Assembly: GCA_035530375.1 (NCBI GenBank)
Contig: DATKUY010000011.1
Coordinates: 1 to 64,000 of the forward strand
Length of the DNA: 64,000 nt
Reading direction: 5' to 3'
From: Sulfuricella sp035530375
GTDB lineage: Bacteria > Pseudomonadota > Gammaproteobacteria > Burkholderiales > Sulfuricellaceae
Every line of letters begins with the position of its first letter. Positions within the stretch are counted from its first letter, which is position 1. Shown piece after piece: positions 41,901 through 50,411 of this stretch. Both the position numbers and the translations under genes were made by a program. The notes beneath the pieces were generated by a model. That model worked only from the letters and a program-made list of their open reading frames with translations. It ran no database searches and was not told where the DNA came from.

Positions 41901-42932
41901 TCAGGGAACTTCATGCAGAGATAAGCCTTTTTCCTGAAAATCCAGACGCTTTCTCATTGAAGGCGTCAGATAAATTTCGCCGTGCTCGTCGATCAGCATG
42001 GCGTTTTCCACCCCCATGGCTTTCACTGCGGCGCGCCAGCCTTTCACCCCGGCGATGAAGGCCGGCTTGGATGCGACGTCGGACAGCGTGCCGGCCATGC
42101 TCCCCTTCGGCACGATCACGGTCACTGCCTGTACGCCTTGCGCCGGGTAACCGGTGCGCGGGTCTATGATGTGGCAATAGCGCTTGCCGTCGAGCAGGAA
42201 ATAGCGCTGATAATCGCCCGAAGTGCCGATTGCCTCGCCGTCATGGAGTGCCAGCGAGGCAATCGCCCCGGGCTTGCGCGGATGCTGTATGCCGACGCGC
42301 CAGGGTTGGCCGTTGCGGCTGCCGATCGCCATGATGTTGCCGCCGATGTTGATCAGCGCCCCCTTCACGCCCTGCTCCCGCAAATAGTCCGCCGCCAGAT
42401 CGAGCGCATAACCCTTGGCATAGCCGCCGAGATCGAGCTGGACAGCGGAGTTTTTGCTGTAAAATTCGATGCCCTCGATCACGATATCAGCCATGCGCGG
42501 GTCGGCCTTGACCAGGGCTTCGATTTTTTTGGGGTCGGGGCGCTGCGGTTCGAACGTGTCGCTCTGAAACCCCCATAGCTTGATCAGTTTGCCGATGGCC
42601 GGGTTGAACAGGCCGCCCGACATTTCCGAAAAACGCGTGGCGTTGCGGATGATCGGGACCAGGCCGGGCACCACCGCCGCTTTCGCCGGGCTTTGCGCGA
42701 ACACCGCATTCATCCGCGACAGCGAGCTCGGTTCCCAGGCATGCAGGGTGCGGTGCAGATAATCGAAGTCGGCCAGCACTTTGCCCGCCAGTTGCTTGGC
42801 GCGCGCTTCATTCTCGCCGGCAATCGTCACCTCCACCATGGTGCCGAAGACGAAGCTTTGTTCGCGGTAGGTCGGAGGCTCCTTGGCGCAGCCGGTCAAG
42901 GTTGCCAAGCAGGCAAAAACAAAAAGCATCAT
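41901..42932 (-). CDS. apbE: FAD:protein FMN transferase ApbE, lipoprotein
   Basis: The 343-residue protein attaches FMN to Thr/Ser of target flavoproteins such as NqrB/C, RnfD/G or NosR. A lipoprotein signal ends in TLTGC (about residue 17). Conserved blocks are DLGGYAKGYALD, NIGGNIMAIG, GTSGDYQRYF and HIIDPRTGYPAQGV. I start at ATG 42932; a longer frame to 43022 would include residues encoded by repeat B. No target gene is in the window. Confidence 0.92.
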   Translation of the reverse strand: MMLFVFACLATLTGCAKEPPTYREQSFVFGTMVEVTIAGENEARAKQLAGKVLADFDYLHRTLHAWEPSSLSRMNAVFAQSPAKAAVVPGLVPIIRNATRFSEMSGGLFNPAIGKLIKLWGFQSDTFEPQRPDPKKIEALVKADPRMADIVIEGIEFYSKNSAVQLDLGGYAKGYALDLAADYLREQGVKGALINIGGNIMAIGSRNGQPWRVGIQHPRKPGAIASLALHDGEAIGTSGDYQRYFLLDGKRYCHIIDPRTGYPAQGVQAVTVIVPKGSMAGTLSDVASKPAFIAGVKGWRAAVKAMGVENAMLIDEHGEIYLTPSMRKRLDFQEKGLSLHEVP

Positions 42933-43010
42933 TAACCGCAGAGGCGCAGAGGCGCAGAGGGATTTCAACAAAAGCTTTTCTCCGCGCCTCTGCGCCTCTG
43001 CGGTAAAAAA
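42932..43010. repeat. Intergenic long inverted repeat, family B copy 2
   Basis: TTAACCGCAGAGGCGCAGAG faces CTCTGCGCCTCTGCGGTAAA around an about 16-base centre. It fills the gshB-apbE gap and reaches to the apbE start codon. Confidence 0.85.
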
Positions 43011-43012
43011 AT

Positions 43013-43954
43013 TCAGGCGCATTTCCGCTCCAAAGCATCCACGAACATCCCCGCCACATCGAAGCCGGTCTGGCTCGATATCTCCTGCATGCCGGTCGGG
43101 CTGGTGACGTTGATCTCGGTGAGGTAGTCGCCGATCACGTCGAGCCCCACCAGAAACAGTCCGGCCTCGCGCAGCTTGGGTCCGAGCGCGGCGGCGATTT
43201 CCCTGTCCCTGTCCGTCAGCGGTTGCACCACCCCCTTGGCGCCGACGGCGAGGTTGCCGCGGGTTTCGCCCTCCTTCGGGATGCGCGCCAGCGCATAAGG
43301 GACCACTTCGCCGTCGATCAGCAGGATGCGCTTGTCGCCCTGGGCGATCTCGGGGATGTAACGCTGCGCCATCACCGTTCGGGTTGCCAACTGCGTCATG
43401 GTTTCGATGATCACGTTCAGGTTGGGGTCATGGCGCCGGACGCGGAAAATGGAGCTGCCGCCCATCGCATCGAGCGGTTTGAGAATGATGTCGCCATGCT
43501 CATCGATGAAATCGCGGATCAGCTTATCCTGCCGGGTGACCAGCGTGGGCGGCATGAACTCGGGGAATTTCGCGGTGGAAAGCTTCTCGTTGAAATCGCG
43601 GATCGCCGCAGGCCGGTTGAAAATCCGCGCACCCTGCGCTTCCGCCAGCTCCAGCAGATAGGTGCTGTAAATATACTCCATGTCGAACGGCGGATCCTTG
43701 CGCATCAAGACCCCGTCGAACTCGCTGAGCGCGTGCCAGGCCGGCGTTCCAGACGTGTACCAGTGGAGCGCATCATCGAGCAGATCAAGCTCGCAGGCCA
43801 GGGCGATAACCACGCCCTCGGCCAGCACCACGTCGCGCTGTTCCATGACGTGCAGCGTGTGGCCGCGCGCATGCGCCGCGCACATCACGGCATAGGTGGA
43901 GTCCTTGTAGGTTTTGATGCTCTCCAGCGGGTCAAGAATGATAGCAAGTTTCAT
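43013..43954 (-). CDS. gshB: Glutathione synthetase
   Basis: The 313-residue ATP-grasp enzyme joins gamma-Glu-Cys and Gly. It begins MKLAIILDPLESIKTYKDST and has KPLDAMGGSSIFRV, the acidic RILLIDGEVVPYALARIP and EINVTSPTGMQEI. The first six codons (MKLAII) occur a second time at 44079-44062 directly after gshA, with repeat D2 between, so the start region was duplicated. Confidence 0.96.
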   Translation of the reverse strand: MKLAIILDPLESIKTYKDSTYAVMCAAHARGHTLHVMEQRDVVLAEGVVIALACELDLLDDALHWYTSGTPAWHALSEFDGVLMRKDPPFDMEYIYSTYLLELAEAQGARIFNRPAAIRDFNEKLSTAKFPEFMPPTLVTRQDKLIRDFIDEHGDIILKPLDAMGGSSIFRVRRHDPNLNVIIETMTQLATRTVMAQRYIPEIAQGDKRILLIDGEVVPYALARIPKEGETRGNLAVGAKGVVQPLTDRDREIAAALGPKLREAGLFLVGLDVIGDYLTEINVTSPTGMQEISSQTGFDVAGMFVDALERKCA

Positions 43955-43988
43955 GAGGCTACCTTACGCTTGGCCTTTTCCCGGCGGG

Positions 43989-44060
43989 TTGCCCTCACCT
44001 CAATCCTCTCCCGCAGGCGGGAGAGGAGGCAAACGTGAAGGGCGCTTGTTCTGACCCGAG
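43989..44060. repeat. Palindromic repeat, family D copy 2, between gshA and gshB
   Basis: This is the reverse-oriented counterpart of the repeat at 38186-38283: TTGCCCTCACCTCAATCC, the hairpin CCTCTCCCGC/GCGGGAGAGG, then CAAACGTGAAGGGCGCTTGT. It lies between the relic gshB start at 44079 and the gshB start in use. Confidence 0.85.
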
Positions 44061-44061
44061 G

Positions 44062-44079
44062 GATGATCGCGAGCTTCAT
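44062..44079 (-). other. Relic copy of the gshB start (six codons)
   Basis: The ATG overlaps the gshA stop codon and reads MKLAII, the same six residues as the gshB N-terminus. It differs from the gshB start at four third-codon positions only. The frame does not continue into gshB. Confidence 0.65.
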
Positions 44080-45347
44080 GGTGCGAGTCGCTCCAGCTCG
44101 ATGGCCGCGGCCAGCAGCGCCAGCCTGGCCACCACGCCGTAGGCGTAGAAACGGTTCGGCTCGGCATCCGGCGTGCAGAAGGGGTCGGGCAGGGTGCAGG
44201 CGGTTTTGAAAGCCAGCGGCTCGAAGCGCATCCCCGGTGCGTTGAGGTTCTCGTCCTTGCCCCGTTCGGTATGGACGCGGTAGAAGCCGCCGACGACGAA
44301 GTGATCGATCATGTACACCACCGGCTCGGCCACCGCGTCGTTGATGCTCTCGAAAGTGTAAACGCCCTCCTGGATAATCACCTCGCTGACCGCCAGCCCT
44401 TCCTTGACCACCGCCATTTTGTTGCGCTGCTTGCGGTTCAGGTCTCTGACCTCGGAGGCATCTTTCACCGTCATGATGCCCATGCCATAGGTGCCGGCAT
44501 CGGCCTTGACGATGACGAAAGGTTCCTCGTTGACGCCGTATTCCCGGTATTTTTCACGGATGTCCTGAAGCATTTCGTCGACGTAAGTGGCCAGGCATTC
44601 CTCGCCTTGCCGCTCGCGGAAATTGATCCGGCCGCAAGTGGAAAAGAACGGATTGATCAACCACGGGTCGATATGCACCAGCCGGGCGAATTCTTCGGCA
44701 ACTTCATTATATGCGCTGAAATGGCCCGATTTGCGCCGCGCATGCCAGCCCGCCGCCAGCGGCGGAATCACCGGCTGTTTCAGGTTTCTCAGAATATCCG
44801 GAACCCCGGCGGAAAGATCGTTGTTGAGCAGGATGGCGCAGGGGTCGAAGCCGTCCAGCAGCAACCGGTCGCCCTCGCGCCTGATCGGTTCCAGCGTCAG
44901 GCTGGCGCCATCCGGCAAGCTCAGCGTGGTGGGCGCGGTGATCTCCGGCAGCAGGCTGCCGATGCGTACAGCAAGACCGGCATGGCGCAGGATTGCAGCG
45001 AGCGCTGCAACGTTCTGCAAATAGAAAGTGTTGCGCGTATGGTTTTCCGGAATCAGCAGGAATCGCTGGGCCACCGGGCAAACCTGCTCCACCGCCGTCA
45101 TCGCCGCCTGCACGCACAGCGGCATGAAGTCGCGATTGAGGTTGTTGAAGCCGCCGGGGAACAGGTTGGTGTCGATCGGCGCAAGCTTGAAGCCGCTGTT
45201 GCGCAAATCGACCGAAGCGTAAAACGGCGCGGTATGTTCCTGCCACTGGGTGCGAAACCAATGCTCTATTCTGGGCTGTGCGTCCAGGATGTGCTGCTCC
45301 AGTGCGAGCAGGGGGCCGTTAAGGGCTGTGGTCAAATGGGGAACCAT
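44076..45347 (-). CDS. gshA: Glutamate-cysteine ligase (proteobacterial TIGR02049-type)
   Basis: The 423-residue enzyme matches the alternative GshA family first described in acidithiobacilli and common in betaproteobacteria, not the E. coli type. Visible blocks are YASVDLRNSGFKLAPIDTN, FPGGFNNL, LLIPENHTRNTFYL and VKADAGTYGMGIMTV. It makes gamma-glutamylcysteine. The partner gshB follows, originally with an overlapping start. Confidence 0.94.
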   Translation of the reverse strand: MVPHLTTALNGPLLALEQHILDAQPRIEHWFRTQWQEHTAPFYASVDLRNSGFKLAPIDTNLFPGGFNNLNRDFMPLCVQAAMTAVEQVCPVAQRFLLIPENHTRNTFYLQNVAALAAILRHAGLAVRIGSLLPEITAPTTLSLPDGASLTLEPIRREGDRLLLDGFDPCAILLNNDLSAGVPDILRNLKQPVIPPLAAGWHARRKSGHFSAYNEVAEEFARLVHIDPWLINPFFSTCGRINFRERQGEECLATYVDEMLQDIREKYREYGVNEEPFVIVKADAGTYGMGIMTVKDASEVRDLNRKQRNKMAVVKEGLAVSEVIIQEGVYTFESINDAVAEPVVYMIDHFVVGGFYRVHTERGKDENLNAPGMRFEPLAFKTACTLPDPFCTPDAEPNRFYAYGVVARLALLAAAIELERLAP

Positions 45348-45409
45348 TGTTATCCATGCCAGGTTGGGGATTGATTGCGATTGTAGCGGATAAGACCGGG
45401 CTCGTCAGG

Positions 45410-45509
45410 GTTGCGGCCAGAAAGCGTGTCTGCGTTGTTGCAAAGCTTGCCAATGGAACAACCATTGGCTGCGCCTTGCGCCTAGCAGCCATCGCTTTCT
45501 GGCCGCAAC
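45410..45509. repeat. Intergenic inverted repeat, family F
   Basis: GTTGCGGCCAGAAAGCG at 45410-45426 is the perfect reverse complement of 45493-45509. An inner perfect hairpin GCCAATGG-AACAA-CCATTGGC lies inside. It sits between gshA and the tRNA gene. Confidence 0.8.
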
Positions 45510-45551
45510 GCGGAGTATGAAATCGACTGAAATAGGCTCTAAAGCCCGGCG

Positions 45552-45580
45552 TGGACGTTACCCCAAAAAAAGGCTATGAT
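45552..45580 (+). promoter_or_regulatory. Promoter of the tRNA-Arg gene
   Basis: TGGACG and TATGAT are separated by 17 bases, followed by a GC-rich TCGCG typical of stringently controlled stable-RNA promoters. Transcription would begin near 45587, about 15 bases before the mature tRNA. Confidence 0.6.
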
Positions 45581-45601
45581 TCGCGACTGATTTTTCTCCA
45601 T

Positions 45602-45678
45602 GCGCCCGTAGCTCAGATGGATAGAGTATTGGTTTCCGAAACCAAGGGTCACAGGTTCGAATCCTGTCGGGCGCACCA
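45602..45678 (+). tRNA. tRNA-Arg (anticodon CCG)
   Basis: Acceptor GCGCCCG pairs with CGGGCGC, followed by A and an encoded CCA. The D-arm (AGCTCAGATGGATAGAGT), anticodon stem TTGGT/ACCAA with loop TTCCGAA (CCG at 45636-45638) and T-arm ACAGGTTCGAATCCTGT are all regular. It reads CGG codons. Confidence 0.97.
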
Positions 45679-46074
45679 TTATCATCAAGATGCTACAGAA
45701 AAATTCCTGCCTGTTCCCGTGCGATGTGACCATTTTGTGACTATAAAGGGTGACTGGTGTGTGGCCAAAAAACCAATGGTCAACAGCCTCTCCCATGAAA
45801 TGACCTTTGGTTATTGTGACTGCTGTTCCGTTATTCAATAAACTCAAATAAATCACTAACTGAGCATTTTAAATATCTGCACAGTGCATCAATCACTTCA
45901 AGTTCAACATCTTTCAGATATTTCATGATAGAGGCGTGCCACCGTTCCTCTGTTGCCCCCGGTTTCTCTGGCTACATCCACGATCTTTAATTTTCGCTGC
46001 GGCGTTTGGGGTTTGCTCGCACATTGGGTAGAATGAAATTTTATTTAATAACCAACCATTTTCAGGGCAGAACC
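45679..46074. other. Stretch between tRNA-Arg and argB
   Basis: It holds the frameshifted HTH relic (45831-45995) on the minus strand and a possible hairpin with AACCAATGGTC and GACCTTTGGTT arms (about 45771-45815). The remainder shows nothing I can support; base composition is more AT-rich than the flanking genes. Confidence 0.5.
45831..45995 (-). pseudogene. Frameshifted XRE/YozG-type HTH regulator relic
   Basis: On the minus strand one frame reads KLKIVDVARETGGNRGTVAR then LYHE, and another continues KDVELEVIDALCRYLKCSVS then DLFEFIE and a stop at 45831. Together they resemble small Cro/C1-type regulators (TG.NRGTV..LY...VELE.I..LC+YL.C.V.DL). The frame changes by one base near 45918. The N-terminus is not clear. 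It lies next to a tRNA gene, a frequent site of mobile-element insertion. Confidence 0.5.
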
Positions 46075-46965
46075 ATGTCGCTCACGCCTTCCACCGCAAA
46101 AGAAAAAGCCGAAATCCTTTCCGAGGCGTTACCATATATCCGGCGTTTCCAGGACAAGACCATCGTCATCAAGTACGGCGGCAATGCCATGACCGAGGAG
46201 CATCTGAAGCAGGGATTCGCCAAGGATGTGGTGTTGCTCAAGCTGGTGGGCATGAATCCGGTGATCGTTCATGGCGGCGGCCCGCAGATCAATGAATTGC
46301 TGAAGCGGGTGGGCAAGGAGGGCGAGTTCATCCAGGGTATGCGCGTGACCGACCGGGAGACCATGAACATCGTGGAAATGGTGCTGGGCGGTTCGGTCAA
46401 CAAGGAGATCGTCAACCTCATCAACCAGCATGGCGGCAAGGCGGTGGGGCTGACCGGCAAGGATGGCGGCTTCATCCGCGCGAGGAAGCTGATGGTGAAG
46501 CACAAGGAGAAGGTGGGCGAATATGTCGATATCGGCCAGGTGGGCGAGGTCACGCACATCGATCCCACTCTGGTGACGTTGCTCGATACCCAGGATTTCA
46601 TTCCGGTGATCGCGCCGATCGGCGTGGGTGAGAATGGCGAGGCCTACAATATCAACGCCGACCTGGTGGCGGGCAAGTTGGCGGAAACCCTCAAGGCCGA
46701 GAAGCTGATCCTGCTCACCAACACCACCGGTGTGCTCGACAAGGACGGCAATCTGCTTACCGGGCTGACGGCGGCAAGAGTGGACGAATTGATCGACGAC
46801 GGCACGATTTCGGGCGGCATGATCCCGAAAATCTCCATGGCCCTGGAAGCAGTGAAGAACGGCGTCAAGAGCAGCCATATTATCGATGGCCGGGTAGCGC
46901 ATGCGCTGTTGCTGGAGATTCTGACCGACGAGGGTGTGGGGACGCTGATCCGGGCGAACGATTGA
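46075..46965 (+). CDS. argB: Acetylglutamate kinase
   Basis: The 296-residue enzyme phosphorylates N-acetylglutamate, the second step of arginine synthesis. KYGGNAM, HGGGPQINELLKRVG and GMIPKISMALEAVKNGV are standard. The start at 46075 (MSLTPSTAKEKAEIL) fits the family; an upstream in-frame ATG at 46006 would add 23 unrelated residues. An N-terminal helix before KYGG suggests the arginine-inhibited hexameric type. Confidence 0.96.
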   Translation: MSLTPSTAKEKAEILSEALPYIRRFQDKTIVIKYGGNAMTEEHLKQGFAKDVVLLKLVGMNPVIVHGGGPQINELLKRVGKEGEFIQGMRVTDRETMNIVEMVLGGSVNKEIVNLINQHGGKAVGLTGKDGGFIRARKLMVKHKEKVGEYVDIGQVGEVTHIDPTLVTLLDTQDFIPVIAPIGVGENGEAYNINADLVAGKLAETLKAEKLILLTNTTGVLDKDGNLLTGLTAARVDELIDDGTISGGMIPKISMALEAVKNGVKSSHIIDGRVAHALLLEILTDEGVGTLIRAND

Positions 46966-46966
46966 A

Positions 46967-47107
46967 GGGCACCTCTAAAAATCCAGATTTCATCCCAACT
47001 GCTGCGTTGCGGAAAAAATTTCTTGCTTACATATCATCCATATGCGGCGCGGCGAAATTTTTTCCGCGCCTTGCATTTGGGCGAACTCTAAATTTTTAGA
47101 GGCGCCC
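46967..47107. repeat. Intergenic inverted repeat, family E
   Basis: Outer arms GGGCACCTCTAAAAAT and AAATTTTTAGAGGCGCCC face each other, with inner arms around GCGGAAAAAATTTC and GAAATTTTTTCCGC. It lies between argB and the HAD gene, and its last bases include the Shine-Dalgarno-like GAGG of the next gene. Confidence 0.8.
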
Positions 47108-47752
47108 TTGAAATTATCGCGAACTTGGGTATTCGATCTCGACAACACCCTGCACGATGCCGATGCGCATGTTTTTCCGCATATGCACCGGGCCATGACC
47201 GATTACCTGAAGGCGCACCTCGCCCTCGACGAGGCGGGCGCGAACGATTTGCGCGAGCGTTATTGGCTGCGTTACGGCGCGACCCTGCAGGGTCTGATGC
47301 GGCACCACGGCACCGACCCCGAGCATTTTTTGCGGCATACCCACCAGTTTCCGGCTTTGCATCGGATGGTGCTGCGTCAGCGCGGCTTGCGGGCGGCGCT
47401 GCAAAAGCTGCCGGGGCGAAAAATAGTGTACTCTAACGCACCGGCTCACTACACTCGCAGGGTGCTCGATTTGCTGGGCATCGCCGATCTGTTCGAGCGG
47501 GTGTTCACCATCGAGCATGCCGGTTACAGGCCAAAGCCGGACCCGCACGGGTTCCGCCGGCTGTTCCGCCGTATGGGGCTGAAGCCCTGGAACTGCGTGA
47601 TGGTCGAGGATACGCTGGCCAATCTTGAAACAGCAAAAAAACTCGGTATGAAGACAGTGCTGGTGGGCGCGCTGCCGAAACGGCCGGGGTACGTCGATCT
47701 AAGTGTGAAGTCGGTGCTGCAATTGCCTCGGGCGCAGTATCGTATCCATTAA
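47108..47752 (+). CDS. HAD-family pyrimidine 5'-nucleotidase
   Basis: The 214-residue protein is a HAD subfamily IA phosphatase. The nucleophile motif VFDLDNTLHD (about residues 8-17), YSNAPAHYTRRVL, KPDPHGFRRL and VEDTLANLETAKKLG are present. It resembles the pyrimidine 5'-nucleotidase (SDT1-like) group. I use the TTG at 47108 because it gives the family N-terminus and has GAGG upstream; no ATG lies near. That start sits at the edge of repeat E. Confidence 0.85.
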   Translation: MKLSRTWVFDLDNTLHDADAHVFPHMHRAMTDYLKAHLALDEAGANDLRERYWLRYGATLQGLMRHHGTDPEHFLRHTHQFPALHRMVLRQRGLRAALQKLPGRKIVYSNAPAHYTRRVLDLLGIADLFERVFTIEHAGYRPKPDPHGFRRLFRRMGLKPWNCVMVEDTLANLETAKKLGMKTVLVGALPKRPGYVDLSVKSVLQLPRAQYRIH

Positions 47753-47764
47753 AGGGGGTTGCCG

Positions 47765-48271
47765 GTGGTCGTCAATAATCGCATGTTGTTTTTCGTGGTC
47801 TTTCTGGCCTGCCTCGGGCTGATGGGCTTCGGTCTGTATCTTCAGCATGTCAAACATCTCGAGCCGTGTCCGTTATGCATTCTGCAGCGCATTGCCTTCA
47901 TCGCCATCGGCGCCACCGCGCTGGCAGGGGCCATTCATGATCCGGCCCGGAGCGGCTGGGCGGCATATGGCAGTCTGCTGGTAATTTTTTCCTTGCTGGG
48001 GGGCGGGGTCGCGGCCTGGCAGGTGCGTTTGCAGCATCTGCCGCCCGATCTGGTGCCGGAGTGCGGGCCGGGGTTGGACTATATGCTCGATGCGTTGCCG
48101 CTGGCCAAAGTGCTGCCGATGATATTCAAGGGGTCGGGGGAGTGCGCCGAAGTGACCTGGACTTTCCTCGGCTTTTCCATTGCGCAGTGGGCGCTTGCCT
48201 GGTTCGTGCTATTCGCACTGGCAGGCGGGGCGGCCATTTTTCGCCGTCCGCAGCGCAATTATTTCCGGTAA
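47765..48271 (+). CDS. dsbB: Disulphide bond formation protein B
   Basis: The 168-residue protein has four membrane helices. The first periplasmic CPLC redox pair (EPCPLCILQR, about residue 37) and a second pair formed by PECGPG and GECAEV reoxidise DsbA and pass electrons to quinone. The GTG at 47765 has GGGGG about six bases upstream; a TTG at 47759 or ATG at 47783 are alternatives. Confidence 0.92.
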   Translation: MVVNNRMLFFVVFLACLGLMGFGLYLQHVKHLEPCPLCILQRIAFIAIGATALAGAIHDPARSGWAAYGSLLVIFSLLGGGVAAWQVRLQHLPPDLVPECGPGLDYMLDALPLAKVLPMIFKGSGECAEVTWTFLGFSIAQWALAWFVLFALAGGAAIFRRPQRNYFR

Positions 48272-48277
48272 ATTCCG

Positions 48278-49705
48278 TTAACCTTGCCCGATAGTGAAAC
48301 TGGAGCCGCCATCAATCGGCTCCGGCTTGAACCAGGCAAGCTTGTCATGCAGTTTCACCACATCGCCGACGATGATCAGGGTCGGCGGTTTCATTTTTGC
48401 CTCGACGGCGAGTTCGGGCAGGGTTGCCAGCGTGCCGGTGACGACTTTCTGCTGGTAGGTGGTGCCTTGCTGCACAATGGCGGCGGGGGTAGTTGCCGGC
48501 AGCCCATGGGCGACCAGTTCCTGGCACAGCGTCGGCAGCCCCAGCAATCCCATATAGATGACGATGGTCTGGTTGGTCTTGGCGATGCCGGTGAGGTCGA
48601 TGTTGATGCTGCCGTCCTTCAGGTGGCCGGTGACGAACACGCAGGATTGCGCGTAATCGCGGTGGGTCAGGGGGATGCCGGCATAGGAGGAAACGCCGGT
48701 GGCGGCGGTAATGCCGGGCACCACCTGGAACGGGATGCCATGAGCCGCCAGGGTTTCGATCTCTTCGCCGCCGCGGCCGAATACGAATGGGTCGCCGCCT
48801 TTCAGCCGTAGCACGCGCTTGCCATCCTGCGCGAGCCGCACCAGCAGTTCGTTGATGTTTTCCTGGCGCATGGTGTGATTGTTGCGTTCCTTGCCGACGT
48901 AGATGCGCTCGGCGTCGCGCCGCACCAGTTCCAGCACCGCCGGAGAAACCAGGTGATCGTGGACGACCACGTCGGCCTGTTGCATCAGGCGCAGTGCGCG
49001 AAAGGTGAGCAGGTCGGGATTGCCCGGGCCGCCGCCGACCAGATAGACTTCGCCGCGCGGCGCGGCATTGCCGTCATCGGCTGTGAGCGTTTGCAGCAGG
49101 GCCTTTCTGGCTTCCTGATCCTGTCCGGCCAGCACCATTTCGGCCACCGGACCCTGCAGGATTTTTTCCCAGAAAATACGCCGCATCGGCTGATTGACGA
49201 AGTGTTTCTTTACCTGCTCGCGGAAGCTTGCCGCGAACTGCGCCAGTCGGCCGTAGGCGGCCGGAATCAGGGTTTCTATCTTGGCCCGCAGCATCCGCGC
49301 CAGCACCGGCGAAACGCCGCTGCTGGAAATCGCCACTACCAGCGGTGAGCGGTCGATCACCGAGGGCATGATGAATGAGCACAGATCCGGGTTGTCCACC
49401 ACGTTCACCGGGATGCGCAGGGCTTTCGCGGCTTCCGAAACCTGTTTGTTGGTGGCGCGGTCATCGGTGGCGGCGATTACCAGGATGGCTTCGCCAAGAT
49501 GTTCCTGCTGGAATTTCCCCGCAATATGGGTGATCTCCCCCGCATCTGCCTGCGCTTTCAGGGTGTCGCTCAGTTCGGGCGCCACGACGGTGACGCGCCC
49601 GCCGGCCTGCATCAGCATCCCTGCCTTGCGTGTCGCCACTTCGCCGCCACCGATAACCAGGCAGGGTTTGTTCTTGATGTCGAGAAAAATCGGGAAGAAA
49701 TCCAT
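48278..49705 (-). CDS. cysG: Siroheme synthase CysG (trifunctional)
   Basis: The 475-residue protein combines an N-terminal precorrin-2 dehydrogenase/ferrochelatase (about residues 1-205; NAD-binding VIGGGEVATRKAGMLM) and a C-terminal uroporphyrinogen-III methyltransferase (about 215-460; VYLVGGGPGNPDLLT and LRLKGGDPFVFGRGGEE). It makes siroheme from uroporphyrinogen III, needed for sulphite or nitrite reductase and also as a precursor of haem d1. It is convergent with dsbB. Confidence 0.95.
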   Translation of the reverse strand: MDFFPIFLDIKNKPCLVIGGGEVATRKAGMLMQAGGRVTVVAPELSDTLKAQADAGEITHIAGKFQQEHLGEAILVIAATDDRATNKQVSEAAKALRIPVNVVDNPDLCSFIMPSVIDRSPLVVAISSSGVSPVLARMLRAKIETLIPAAYGRLAQFAASFREQVKKHFVNQPMRRIFWEKILQGPVAEMVLAGQDQEARKALLQTLTADDGNAAPRGEVYLVGGGPGNPDLLTFRALRLMQQADVVVHDHLVSPAVLELVRRDAERIYVGKERNNHTMRQENINELLVRLAQDGKRVLRLKGGDPFVFGRGGEEIETLAAHGIPFQVVPGITAATGVSSYAGIPLTHRDYAQSCVFVTGHLKDGSINIDLTGIAKTNQTIVIYMGLLGLPTLCQELVAHGLPATTPAAIVQQGTTYQQKVVTGTLATLPELAVEAKMKPPTLIIVGDVVKLHDKLAWFKPEPIDGGSSFTIGQG

Positions 49706-49736
49706 ATCGTAGAATCCGTTAAAGGTAAGAAAGCGG

Positions 49737-50411
49737 TCAGCTGGTGAGCTGGCCGCTTTGGCTGCTGAGTTTGTGTTCCACGGCAAAAATGGCCGCTTCG
49801 ACGCGCGAAGTCAGGTTAAGTTTGGAAAGAATGTGCCGTACGTGCAGCTTGACCGTATCGTGGCTGATATCGAGTGCGCGGGCAATGACCTTGTTGCTTT
49901 CGCCCTGCGCCAGGTGATCGAGAATTTCCCGTTCGCGCTGGGTGAGCGAATCGAGCATCGAGGCGGAAGCGCTGGCCGGCTGGTCGTCCTGCAGCAGCTT
50001 GACCAGTTTCATGGTCATTGCCGGCGCCACCACGGTCTCGCCGCGCGAGGCGCGCAGGATCGCGTCCACCACGTCGTCCGGTTCCATGTCCTTGAGCAGG
50101 TAGCCGCGGGCGCCGGCGCGCAGCACGTTGGACAGGTCTTCTTCGGCGTTGCTCACGGTCAGCATCAGGGTGGGGGTGGTGCAGCCTTCCTGGCGCAACT
50201 GGCGGAACAGGGTGAGGCCGTCGAGCGGCGGCATGTGCAGATCCATGATCAGCACGTCGGGTTTTTCTTCCCGCAACAGGCGCCGCGCCTCATCCGCATT
50301 TCCGGTGATGCCCACCACCTTGATGCTGCCGCGCTGCTCCAGCAGTTCGGCCAGTCCCATGCGGAACAGGGTATGGTCGTCCACCAGCACGACGCGAATC
50401 GGTTCGCTCAT
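49737..50411 (-). CDS. narL: NarL/FixJ-family response regulator
   Basis: The 224-residue regulator has a receiver domain (phospho-Asp in VLIMDLHMPP, about residue 56; DDHTLFR at the N-terminus) and a LuxR/NarL HTH (LTQREREILDHLAQGESNKVIARAL). It is encoded with the sensor kinase upstream, overlapping by four bases. Its place between cysG and the men-nos block makes nitrate or redox control plausible; the gene symbol is tentative. Confidence 0.88.
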   Translation of the reverse strand: MSEPIRVVLVDDHTLFRMGLAELLEQRGSIKVVGITGNADEARRLLREEKPDVLIMDLHMPPLDGLTLFRQLRQEGCTTPTLMLTVSNAEEDLSNVLRAGARGYLLKDMEPDDVVDAILRASRGETVVAPAMTMKLVKLLQDDQPASASASMLDSLTQREREILDHLAQGESNKVIARALDISHDTVKLHVRHILSKLNLTSRVEAAIFAVEHKLSSQSGQLTS

